From NCBI GenBank assembly GCA_016210005.1, contig JACQVA010000191.1, positions 1 through 36,534 of the forward strand: a DNA stretch of 36,534 nucleotides, given 5' to 3'. Position numbers and translations under genes: made by a program. Positions 29,568 through 36,534 of the stretch are shown piece after piece (within the stretch, counting starts at the first letter, position 1; each line of letters begins with the position of its first letter). Under the pieces are notes generated by a model that searched no databases, was not told where the DNA came from, and was given only the letters and a program-made list of their open reading frames with translations. The stretch comes from Deltaproteobacteria bacterium (GTDB lineage Bacteria; Desulfobacterota; Binatia; HRBIN30; JACQVA1).

Positions 29568-30938
29568 CTATTGCACTAAATCACCGGCTGGCGGCACCAA
29601 GAAGTCGAGCCCACCGAAGCCGACCACGCCGGTATCCGCCGCCGACCAAGTCAGCCGCCGTCCGCCGGCGAGCGGTACCGTTACCCGAAAGCCGAGCGAC
29701 TGCAGTTCGCCCTGTTGCAAAGGCCGCTCAGCGAGGCCGGCAGCCATGTCGTACGGGCCCACCCCCGCCGGCACCAGGGTGCCGGCATCACGAGCGGTGT
29801 AGCCGACAGGATGCGCGAGCAATTCGACGGTTAAACCCCGCTGCTCGGCCCAGGCCGCCGCATCTGTCGCCAGCTGCTGGCCGCTGAGGCCGTGCCGAAA
29901 CAGCGGGGCCAGGCCGTTGCGAACCTGGATGACGGCCTCAAAAGCGGTGCGAAGCGCACTCGGGATGTCGCTTTCCCAGCGCTTGCGAACGTAGCCGGTA
30001 CGCTCCACCGCGGCCGCCATGCCGGCGTAGCGCAGCTCGAGCGCCACGTGTACCAGGTCGCCTTCGTCAATGCTGGTGTCGGTGTTGGCACCCGCCCACG
30101 GCCAGCTCAGTCGGGCACTGTCGGCTAGCTTGACCACCGAAACGCGCGGCAGCGACAGGCATTCGAGCTGCGCCGCCCGGAGGTCGGCAGCCGCCCGCCA
30201 CGCCAGCTCCGCCGCCGTGGTCTGACCCGTTTCGATTAACGCTCCGGCAACCGTGCGTTCGGCGATCTCAGCGGCACAACGCGCGCCCTGGCGCGCCAGC
30301 TCGATCTCGTCGGCCGTACGTGCGGCGCGCCACGCGATTGCGAGTGGCTCGGCGGAGCGGAAGCGGCCAGCGTATTCGCGGCCGGCCAGCCAGGCGGCGA
30401 ACTGCCGGCTGCCGGTAGCCACGCCATCGGCGAACGGCACCCGCGCAGAGTAGTTGATCCCGATGCGCCGCGGCCGAAAGCGCGCCAGCGTGTCAGCCAC
30501 GGCGCCCGGCGTCAGAGCCGACACTTGCTCGAACAGGCCGCTGGCGCTCAGCACCGGCATGACCAGCGGCGTGCCGAAGGCAAACGCCCGGAGCTTGCCG
30601 TCGTCGCCGATGAACAGCACCAGCTTGTCGCCGGGTTCGCCGAGCCCGAGACTGTCCAGCATCGGATCGCGTTGGGAGTCGCGCTCCACCAACAGCCAGG
30701 CATCGAGTTCCGCCGCGTGCAGCGCCGGCAGCAGCAGTTGGCGCACTTTGTCGCGCACCGCTACCGCGCGCAGCCGTGATTGGTCGCGCGCCTCGGGCAG
30801 CCAGCTACAGGGCCGACTCTGCGCTGTTGCATAAATCGGCGAGCGCTGCGGCGGCCGCGTGAACGCTTCCCAATAACGGCAGCCGCCGCCCAGCACTACT
30901 ACCAATCCCAACCCTGCCAGCACCGTTGTCCGCTTCAT
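29568..30938 (-). CDS. M24-fold lipoprotein, apparently catalytically dead
   Basis: The 456-residue product starts at the ATG at 30938 behind AGGGTGG. It has a lipoprotein signal (VVVLGGGC, Cys20), so it is probably anchored in the outer or inner membrane facing the periplasm. Residues 50-190 resemble a creatinase N-domain and 200-450 the M24 (Xaa-Pro peptidase-like) domain. By alignment from memory with M24 proteins carrying VHVDFG, TDIQRTAYV, THPIGY, AIELN and LEED, this protein has VHVALE, AAVERTGYV, AHPVGY, SLGFR and WSAAD. Both Asp and both Glu metal ligands are therefore missing, and only one His remains. A binding or scaffolding role is more likely than peptidase activity. Confidence 0.8.
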   Translation of the reverse strand: MKRTTVLAGLGLVVVLGGGCRYWEAFTRPPQRSPIYATAQSRPCSWLPEARDQSRLRAVAVRDKVRQLLLPALHAAELDAWLLVERDSQRDPMLDSLGLGEPGDKLVLFIGDDGKLRAFAFGTPLVMPVLSASGLFEQVSALTPGAVADTLARFRPRRIGINYSARVPFADGVATGSRQFAAWLAGREYAGRFRSAEPLAIAWRAARTADEIELARQGARCAAEIAERTVAGALIETGQTTAAELAWRAAADLRAAQLECLSLPRVSVVKLADSARLSWPWAGANTDTSIDEGDLVHVALELRYAGMAAAVERTGYVRKRWESDIPSALRTAFEAVIQVRNGLAPLFRHGLSGQQLATDAAAWAEQRGLTVELLAHPVGYTARDAGTLVPAGVGPYDMAAGLAERPLQQGELQSLGFRVTVPLAGGRRLTWSAADTGVVGFGGLDFLVPPAGDLVQ

Positions 30939-31029
30939 CACCCACCCTAAAAGTTAACAATGCTAATTGAAAGTCGGCGGCAGCTCGGCGACCGCCGTGC
31001 GCCAGGGGCCGTCTGCGCTCCCCGACGGC

Positions 31030-31770
31030 TTACGCCCCGCTGCCGATGAGCGCTGCGGCACGACGGCCGAATTGCTGCAGCGACCACACGTAGCCCTGAT
31101 AGTTGACCGCTCGCAGCCCCAGAACACTGTACGCCGCCAGCGGGGTCTCGAAGCGAACCCACTCCCACGGCACCGGCGGAATGCCGAGCAAATGGGTGAG
31201 CATTACGCCGTTGCTGCCACCGTGAGCGACGATCCCGAGGCGCAGCGTCTGCGCCCGTGCCGGTGCAGCCCACACCGCGAAGCCGTCGGTAGGCTGTGGC
31301 CGCACGCCGTAGTGTCCCAAGATCTCTTCGAGCGCCGCCGTCACTCGCCCGTGGAAATCGCGAAACGGCTCGCCGCCGGGAAAACCTTCCCAGTGGTCGC
31401 CGAAAGGCCGCCGCGCCGCGGCGGTGAAGTAGGCATCCACCTCAGCCTGCGAGGCCGTGCTCAGCTCGCCGATGCGGATTTCGGCTAAGCCGCCGACGGC
31501 CGTCGGTTCGAGTTGCTGTGCCGCCCCGATGGCGGCCGCGGTCTGCTGCGCGCGCGCCAACGGGCTGGTGTAGAGCGCGGCCAGCGGCAGTTGGATCAGG
31601 TCTGAGGCTACCTCCGCCGCCTGCTGCCGGCCGAGAGGGGTCAAGCCCGGATCACCGCCCGTGCGTTGCGCCCACTCCCAATCCGGCTCCGCGTGGCGCA
31701 CCAGCACCAACTCCACCGGCACGCTGACGCGCGCTCGCCGTTCCCGTTCCTCCAGACTAAAGGCCGCCAT
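31030..31770 (-). CDS. histidine phosphatase family protein
   Basis: This 246-residue cytoplasmic protein belongs to the phosphoglycerate mutase-like histidine phosphatases. The phosphorylated His is in LVRHAEP near residue 22; LTPLGRQQA and YTSPLARAQQTA follow, as do the acid residue in LAEIRIGEL and the second His in IVAHGGSNGV. All catalytic residues are present, so it should be active. The substrate is unknown; similar genes are often annotated as broad-specificity phosphatase or alpha-ribazole phosphatase. I use the ATG at 31770, with GAGG seven bases upstream, over a GTG two codons earlier. It lies 72 bases after the zinc-ribbon gene and 91 bases before the M24-like gene. Confidence 0.9.
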   Translation of the reverse strand: MAAFSLEERERRARVSVPVELVLVRHAEPDWEWAQRTGGDPGLTPLGRQQAAEVASDLIQLPLAALYTSPLARAQQTAAAIGAAQQLEPTAVGGLAEIRIGELSTASQAEVDAYFTAAARRPFGDHWEGFPGGEPFRDFHGRVTAALEEILGHYGVRPQPTDGFAVWAAPARAQTLRLGIVAHGGSNGVMLTHLLGIPPVPWEWVRFETPLAAYSVLGLRAVNYQGYVWSLQQFGRRAAALIGSGA

Positions 31771-31842
31771 GTCCACGCCTCACCCCGGCGGCGGATCATA
31801 CGAGTTGAGGCGCACGACGCAACCCGGCCGCTGCCTTCGGGC

Positions 31843-32049
31843 TCAGCCGCGGCGCACCGGCGGCGCCGCGCGGTTGGGTTCGAGCTTATCGCCGCAGAGC
31901 GCGCCGCAGCGGGTGCAAACGTAATCGAACTTTTCGGCCCCCGGCAGCACCAGCAGCAGCCGTTTGCGTACCGGCATCGCTTGCCGGCACTGCGGGCAAA
32001 ACAGCAGCGAGGCTTCCAGCTGGTCAAAACTCTCCGGGTGTGGCGGCAT
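31843..32049 (-). CDS. small zinc-ribbon protein
   Basis: The 68-residue product has two Cys-x-x-Cys knuckles, CPQC near residue 18 and CTRC near residue 50, about 30 residues apart with a basic, hydrophobic hairpin between them (VRKRLLLVLPG). This is a rubredoxin-like or zinc-ribbon arrangement. The ATG at 32049 gives a compact protein; the frame is open further upstream, but that part runs antisense through miaB. It diverges from miaB with only 57 bases between the starts. Function unknown. Confidence 0.7.
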   Translation of the reverse strand: MPPHPESFDQLEASLLFCPQCRQAMPVRKRLLLVLPGAEKFDYVCTRCGALCGDKLEPNRAAPPVRRG

Positions 32050-32053
32050 GCGA

Positions 32054-32082
32054 TTGTGCTCCGATCGAGCGGCCGATATATA
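32054..32082 (+). promoter_or_regulatory. possible miaB promoter
   Basis: TTGTGC (32054-32059) and TATATA (32077-32082) are separated by 17 bases, giving a start point near 32089 and a leader of only about 18 bases before the miaB ATG. The TATATA stands out in an otherwise GC-rich sequence. The gap is shared with the divergent zinc-ribbon gene, whose promoter would overlap. Confidence 0.4.
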
Positions 32083-32106
32083 GGGACTCTCACGGCTCAC
32101 TTCAAC

Positions 32107-33402
32107 ATGCCGGTCGTCTACCTCGAAACCTATGGCTGCCAGATGAACCTGGCGGATACGGAGTTGCTGCTGGGGCATCTCGGCCGCAGCGGTTACGCCC
32201 GCACCGACGATCCCTCGGCTGCCGACGTGCTGCTGCTCAACACCTGCGCCATTCGCGAGCACGCGCAAGAGCGGGTCATGAGTCGCCTGGGCGAGCTGCG
32301 CCACTACAAAGCCGGCCGGCCCAACGTGCAGATCGGCCTGGCCGGCTGCCTGGCGCAGCACCTACGCGACCGGCTGCTGGCGAGCGTTCCGTTCCTCGAC
32401 TTCATCGTCGGTCCCGATTCCTACCGCCGCTTGCCGGAACTGCTGGCGCAGGGCGCTGCCTTTGTCGACGTGCGCCTGGGCCGCGAGGAAACCTACAGTG
32501 ACATCACGCCCGAGCGCGCCGACGGGGTGCGCGCCTGGATTTCCATCATGCGTGGCTGCGACAAGTTCTGCAGCTTTTGCGTCGTGCCCTACGTGCGCGG
32601 ACGCGAGCGCAGCCTGCCCGCCTCCGCCGTGCTCGAGCAGGTGCGCGCGGCGGTCGCCGCCGGCCATCGCGAAGTGGTCTTTCTCGGACAAACGGTCAAC
32701 GCCTATCGCGATGGCGACGTCGACTTCGGCGAGCTGTTACGCCGCGCCAGCGCCGGGCTCGAACGCATTCGCTTCACCTCACCCCACCCTTGCGACATGA
32801 CCGAGGCGGTGATCGCGGCCATCGCCGAGTGCGACGCCGTCTGCCCGCAGCTGCACTTGCCGGTGCAGTCAGGCGCGGACACCGTGCTGGCCCGGATGGA
32901 GCGCGGTTACACCACGGAGCAGTACCTGCGTTTGGTGGAGCGGCTACGCGCCAGCAAGCCGGGCTTGGCTTTGAACACCGACATCATCGTCGGTTTTCCC
33001 GGCGAGAGCGAAGGCGACTTCGAGGCCACGCTCGAGCTCATGCGTGAGGTGCGTTACGACAACGCCTTCATGTTCAAATACTCGCGCCGCGAGCACACCA
33101 AGTCGTTCGCCTGGCCCGAGACGGTCAGCGAAGCCGAGAAGGGGCGGCGGCTGCAGGCGGTAATCGAGCTGCAGGAACGCATTGCCGCCGAGATCAACCA
33201 GGAGCTGATCGGCCAGAGCGTGCCGGTGTTGGTGGAAGGCCCGGCCCGCCGCGGCGAGGGCTGGCGGGCGGGCAAGACCCCGCAGTTCAAGACCGCGGTA
33301 TTCGCCGCCGGGGCGGCCACGATAGCGCGCGGCACCACAGTACCGGTGCAAGTCCGCTCCGCCACGGCCCACACCTTGGTCTGCGAACTACGGGGCGCCT
33401 AG
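32107..33402 (+). CDS. miaB: tRNA-2-methylthio-N6-dimethylallyladenosine synthase
   Basis: MiaB is a radical-SAM methylthiotransferase that adds the methylthio group to i6A37 of tRNA. The 431-residue protein has the three N-terminal cluster cysteines (TYGCQMN, LLNTCAIRE, LAGCLAQ). The radical-SAM CxxxCxxC follows as RGCDKFCSFCVVPYVRGRERS-type sequence near residue 146, then HLPVQSGAD and the C-terminal TRAM domain (GQSVPVLVEG to the end). The ATG at 32107 is the family start; the frame is open a further 147 codons upstream but antisense to the zinc-ribbon and phosphatase genes. MiaB, rather than MtaB or RimO, is favoured by YGCQMN and the RGRERS motif. Confidence 0.95.
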   Translation: MPVVYLETYGCQMNLADTELLLGHLGRSGYARTDDPSAADVLLLNTCAIREHAQERVMSRLGELRHYKAGRPNVQIGLAGCLAQHLRDRLLASVPFLDFIVGPDSYRRLPELLAQGAAFVDVRLGREETYSDITPERADGVRAWISIMRGCDKFCSFCVVPYVRGRERSLPASAVLEQVRAAVAAGHREVVFLGQTVNAYRDGDVDFGELLRRASAGLERIRFTSPHPCDMTEAVIAAIAECDAVCPQLHLPVQSGADTVLARMERGYTTEQYLRLVERLRASKPGLALNTDIIVGFPGESEGDFEATLELMREVRYDNAFMFKYSRREHTKSFAWPETVSEAEKGRRLQAVIELQERIAAEINQELIGQSVPVLVEGPARRGEGWRAGKTPQFKTAVFAAGAATIARGTTVPVQVRSATAHTLVCELRGA

Positions 33403-33413
33403 CCAGCGCCTTC

Positions 33414-33430
33414 TCGCGCGTAGCGCGCGA
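33414..33430. terminator. hairpin after miaB
   Basis: A perfect seven-base stem TCGCGCG/CGCGCGA with a three-base loop TAG begins 12 bases after the miaB stop, in the 107-base gap where miaB and the GMC oxidoreductase gene converge. There is no T-tract, so a terminator function is only possible. Confidence 0.35.
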
Positions 33431-33509
33431 CCAACCATGGGACCGACGCCGCGCTACACCGCCCCGCCCCAGGTGCCGAGACCCCGGCCGGCGCGGCTCT
33501 TGCCGCCGG

Positions 33510-35114
33510 TTAGTCGAATAGGTTCGCGAGATTCCTCTTGATCGTGTCGCCAACGTAGAGCGCTAAGGCTTGGATGGTGTTGGTGGGGTTTACGCCTGCG
33601 GCTGTCACAAAGATGCTGCCATCGATGATGAAGAGATTGCGGACGTCGTGACAGCGGCCCCACTCGTTGACCACCGAAGTCCGCGGATCCGTGCCCATGC
33701 GAGCGGTTCCCAAGAGGTGCCAGCCGGCAAACGGGAAGGGAGCCTCCGAGGCCGTGTCCTTGGCGCCGGCTGCCGCTAACGCCTCTTGTGCCCTGGCCAC
33801 GCTGTGTGCGAGCATCTTGCTGCTGTTTTCGCTCACGCGATAGGTCAGCTTCGGCGCCGGAATCCCATCGGAGTCTTTGAGATCGGGATCGAGGGTGACG
33901 GTATTGCTGCTCTCCGGCAGGTCTTCGCAAATCGCGACCATACTCGCGGTGCGATCGAAGAGCTCGGCGTAAGCGCGGTGGTGGTCGGCCCCCCAGGTCA
34001 GACGCCCCATCTGCATGCCCCGCAAGGCCGTTGAAACCGGCCCGAACCCTCTCACGATCTCGAACGAATAGCCGCGCACGAAGCCGCGCGAGCGGTCGGT
34101 CTCGTAGAATTCCTGACTCATGATGCAGCAGCCGGTGGGGCCTTTGTAGCCTTCGAGCGGCTCATCGAAGATGCCGGTCACCATGGCGTAGGGATGGAAC
34201 ATCAGGTTCTTGCCGACCAGGCCACTGCGATTCGCCAGCCCATCGGGAAAAAGCTTCGAGCGCGAGTTCAGCAGCAGTCGCGGCGTACCGACGCCGTTGC
34301 ACGCCAGCACCACGACATGGGCCGGCTGTCTGCGTTCGACGCCATCGGCGTCGAAGTAGATGACGCCGTCGGCCAAGCCGTTTTCGGCGATGGTGATCTC
34401 GCGCACGCGGCAGCGGGTCTTGAGCGTCACGCCCTGGCGCAGCGCAGCCGGCCAGTAGGTGATGTCGGTGCTCGCCTTGGCGCCCTGCGGGCATCCCAGC
34501 AGACACGTGCCGGCATTGATGCAAGCGGCCCGGCCTTCGTGCTCCAGCGAGGCGATCGCACTGTCTGACGGCCACCAGTGCCAGCCCAGTCGATTGAAGC
34601 CTTGGGCGATCTTCTGGCCCAGCTTGCCGAGCGCCACCGGCGGCAGCGGCACCTGCTTCGGCGGATACGCCGGGTCGCCGGCCAGGCCGGAGACGCCCAT
34701 CATGTGTGCGTTGAGGTCGTAAAACGGCGCCAGACGCTGGTAGTCCACCGGCCAATCGTCCGCAACTCCGTCGAGCGTCTTGACGCGGAAGTCGGACGGA
34801 TGAAAGCGGGGGAAGTGGGCGGCGTACATGATGGTGCTGCCGCCGACGGCGTTGAACATCGAGGTCTGGACCGGTGAGGCGCTGTCGTTGACCGGGTAAT
34901 CCTCGCGCCGCCCGCGTGCATTCGGGCTGAGCGCGAAGTCACCGAGTTGGTGCACCTCCCAGTCGGTGCCCACGCCCGGATACTTGGCGGGATCGACCCA
35001 GTCGCCTTGCTCCAGGCAGAGGATGTTCATTCGCGTCTGCGCCAGGCTCCAGGCGAAAGCGGCCCCGGCCGCGCCGGCACCGATGATCAACACATCGACA
35101 GGCTCTTGCGACAT
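33510..35114 (-). CDS. GMC family FAD-dependent oxidoreductase
   Basis: This 534-residue glucose-methanol-choline type oxidoreductase should oxidise an alcohol or sugar using FAD. The N-terminal dinucleotide-binding loop is DVLIIGAGAAGAAFAWSLA (residues 7-25), followed by CLEQGDWVDP. GGSTIMYAAHFPRF is the second FAD-contact segment. The C-terminal GMC signature has the catalytic His in WHLLGTARMG and the partner Asn in GVNPTNTIQALALYVGD. I see no signal peptide, although many relatives have a separate Tat-exported small subunit. GGAAAGGAAG precedes the ATG. It follows the luciferase-like gene on the same strand by 141 bases, so they may be co-expressed. Substrate unknown. Confidence 0.92.
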   Translation of the reverse strand: MSQEPVDVLIIGAGAAGAAFAWSLAQTRMNILCLEQGDWVDPAKYPGVGTDWEVHQLGDFALSPNARGRREDYPVNDSASPVQTSMFNAVGGSTIMYAAHFPRFHPSDFRVKTLDGVADDWPVDYQRLAPFYDLNAHMMGVSGLAGDPAYPPKQVPLPPVALGKLGQKIAQGFNRLGWHWWPSDSAIASLEHEGRAACINAGTCLLGCPQGAKASTDITYWPAALRQGVTLKTRCRVREITIAENGLADGVIYFDADGVERRQPAHVVVLACNGVGTPRLLLNSRSKLFPDGLANRSGLVGKNLMFHPYAMVTGIFDEPLEGYKGPTGCCIMSQEFYETDRSRGFVRGYSFEIVRGFGPVSTALRGMQMGRLTWGADHHRAYAELFDRTASMVAICEDLPESSNTVTLDPDLKDSDGIPAPKLTYRVSENSSKMLAHSVARAQEALAAAGAKDTASEAPFPFAGWHLLGTARMGTDPRTSVVNEWGRCHDVRNLFIIDGSIFVTAAGVNPTNTIQALALYVGDTIKRNLANLFD

Positions 35115-35255
35115 CGAGCACTTCCTTTCCCGGCAAGCGCCGCCCGGCGCGGTCTCAGCGCCAGGGCGTAGTTCCGATCACCAGTAGTTTCACCGGGCAC
35201 GCACACCGGGCGGATCGCGTCTTACCCAGGCGTGTCACGAGCAGAGCGCTGCGCT

Positions 35256-36272
35256 TCAACCGTTGAACGCCGCCACGATACGGCGCCATTGCGCGTCGAT
35301 GCGGCCAGGGATGAACGGCAAGTAAAACGCCACGCGGTCGAGGATGCCGGCGTACTTCGCCTTCACTTTGCCGGCGATCTCATCGTAGGTGCCAGCGACG
35401 GCGTAGACTTCGAGCATCTCGTCGGTGATCTCATCGGCCATACCGACCCAGTCGCCCTTGGCCGCGCGCTCGTTGAGCCGCAGGCAGGTATCGCCCCAGC
35501 CGTGTGCCTCCAGCACGCGGGCGTAGGTGCGGGTCGAGGCGTAGAAGGCCATCTGCTGGCGCACCGGCCGCTTGGCGGCTTCAATCTCGTCGCGGTTGGC
35601 GCCGGTGAGCACGAAGGCGGTGGTCGACAAGGCGCAGTCGCTCGGCTTACGGCCGGCCTTGTGCAGCCCTTTGCGAATGTTGGGGAAGACGGTTTCGTTG
35701 AGGTATTTGAGCGAGTGGAACGGATGGACATGGAAGCCGTCGCACAACTCACCGGCGAGCTGGCACATGTATTCGTTGACGCCGGCGATATAGATGGGGA
35801 TATGCGGCCACTCGATCGGGCCAGGGCTGAAGAAGGGCGTCATCAGGGTGAAATTGTAAAAGCGGCCGGCGAAGCTCGGCTTGGTGCCGTTTTGCCAGCA
35901 GTCCCAGACCGCGCGAATGACCTGGATCATCTCGCGCAGCTTCGGCCCCGGGTGCTCCCACTTCACGCCGAAACGGCGCTCATTGTGACCCTTCACCTGC
36001 GTCCCCAGACCGAGGATGAACCGGCCTTTGGAAAGCACCTGGAGGTCCCAGGCAATCTGCGCATAGGTCATGGGACTGCGCGGAAAGGCGACGGCGATGG
36101 CGGTGCCGAGCTTGATGCGCTCGGAGTGTTCCGCCGCCAGCACCAGCGGGAAGAACGGCTCATGCGCGGCCTCGGCGGTCCAGAGCGCATCGAAGCCCAT
36201 CTGCTCGGCGCTGCGAACAAAATTCACCGCCTCGATGGGCGACGCGGTCATCAATCCGGTATCGAATTTCAC
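35256..36272 (-). CDS. LLM class (F420-type) oxidoreductase
   Basis: This 338-residue enzyme has the luciferase-like TIM-barrel, of the branch annotated as TIGR03617 F420-dependent oxidoreductases. Recognisable segments are VNFVRSAEQMGFDALWTAEA, LGTAIAVAFPRSPM, YAQIAWDLQVLSKGRFILGL and VWDCWQNG. The start is the GTG at 36272, because a perfect AGGAGG lies six bases before it; an ATG six codons upstream overlaps that site and is rejected. Whether it uses F420 or FMN cannot be settled from the sequence. Substrates in this family include aldehydes, alcohols and nitro or hydride acceptors. Confidence 0.88.
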   Translation of the reverse strand: MKFDTGLMTASPIEAVNFVRSAEQMGFDALWTAEAAHEPFFPLVLAAEHSERIKLGTAIAVAFPRSPMTYAQIAWDLQVLSKGRFILGLGTQVKGHNERRFGVKWEHPGPKLREMIQVIRAVWDCWQNGTKPSFAGRFYNFTLMTPFFSPGPIEWPHIPIYIAGVNEYMCQLAGELCDGFHVHPFHSLKYLNETVFPNIRKGLHKAGRKPSDCALSTTAFVLTGANRDEIEAAKRPVRQQMAFYASTRTYARVLEAHGWGDTCLRLNERAAKGDWVGMADEITDEMLEVYAVAGTYDEIAGKVKAKYAGILDRVAFYLPFIPGRIDAQWRRIVAAFNG

Positions 36273-36278
36273 GGGCGT

Positions 36279-36284
36279 CCTCCT
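36279..36284 (-). promoter_or_regulatory. ribosome-binding site deciding the GTG start of the LLM gene
   Basis: AGGAGG on the minus strand, six bases before GTG (36272-36270). It overlaps the coding extension that would start at the ATG at 36290, so the GTG is the likely start. Confidence 0.75.
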
Positions 36285-36534
36285 GGCCATGCGCGTTGAG
36301 CGCGCGCCACCATAACCCAACGATTTCTATCTTCCAAGGGTGGCCGCGTGCCTGGGAGCCCTGCGGCTTGATTGGACATCCGTTCCCGCCTCGATACATA
36401 TCCGACGCTGCGTCTCCCCCAGGGGACCAGGTGGCTGCTCCTCCCCCGAGCCGGGCACTAACTGGGACTGGCTACCTGCCAGAGCCCGCCTGCTTTGAAT
36501 CGGCCGGTACGAGGGCACCGATGAGTTTCTAGGC
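36285..36534. other. right-end region without recognised gene
   Basis: About 250 bases upstream of the LLM gene to the window end. I see no gene, tRNA or repeat; short open frames here have no family-like features. The promoter of the LLM gene is probably here. Confidence 0.4.

Noticed and set aside
36300-36534. Possible tRNA or start of another gene at the right end
   Set aside because: No cloverleaf arms or T-loop consensus could be placed, and the open frames lack family-like sequence.

Overview
The window looks like a piece of a GC-rich Gram-negative chromosome. It carries a complete Tol-Pal gene set, lipoprotein signal sequences, and a secreted lipase with its dedicated foldase, all of which need an outer membrane. 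The housekeeping order rho, rpsB, tsf, pyrH, frr, uppS, cdsA, rseP, tsaB, together with the single-PDZ RseP, resembles deltaproteobacteria-like lineages. The flanking accessory redox genes (two SDRs, a GMC oxidoreductase, an F420-type luciferase-like oxidoreductase) would fit an uncultured group such as Binatota. That placement is an inference from gene content, not a measured phylogeny.

Layout. 162-1765 (minus): two overlapping SDR oxidoreductases. 2037-4151 (plus): a Pseudomonas-type lipase and its steric foldase. 4371-6242 (plus): an exported YtcJ-like amidohydrolase ending in a dockerin-like repeat pair. 6368-27241 (minus): one co-directional block of 24 genes. In transcription order these are a nitrilase-family amidase, two moeA genes (the second fused to a periplasmic-binding-protein-like domain), tolQ-tolR-tolA-tolB-pal-cpoB, ribF, an rluD-type pseudouridine synthase, rho, rpsB-tsf-pyrH-frr-uppS-cdsA-rseP-tsaB, a DUF465 gene, ilvH and ilvC. 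Many junctions are 4-base start/stop overlaps. 27242-27810: no intact gene, but a frameshifted remnant of an FG-GAP/SpvB-like protein. 27811-29541 (plus): an MFS transporter with an extra N-terminal four-helix membrane domain. 29568-32049 (minus): an M24-fold lipoprotein that has lost most of its metal ligands, a histidine phosphatase, and a small zinc-ribbon protein. 32107-33402 (plus): miaB. 33510-36272 (minus): a GMC oxidoreductase and a luciferase-like oxidoreductase.

How the genes work together. The Tol-Pal genes maintain the outer membrane. UppS, CdsA and RseP serve envelope lipid synthesis and stress proteolysis. RpsB, EF-Ts, RRF, TsaB, MiaB and RluD serve translation and RNA modification. 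IlvH and IlvC serve branched-chain amino acid synthesis. The MoeA pair makes molybdenum cofactor.

Most unusual points: ilvC appears to start at a CTG codon overlapping the ilvH stop; a 30-base copy of the ilvC 3' end lies 106 bases beyond the gene; an M24-fold lipoprotein has lost its catalytic residues; and three uncommon domain combinations occur (amidohydrolase-dockerin, DUF1772-like-MFS, MoeA-PBP). I found no convincing new defence, CRISPR or mobile system, and I recognised no tRNA or rRNA gene.
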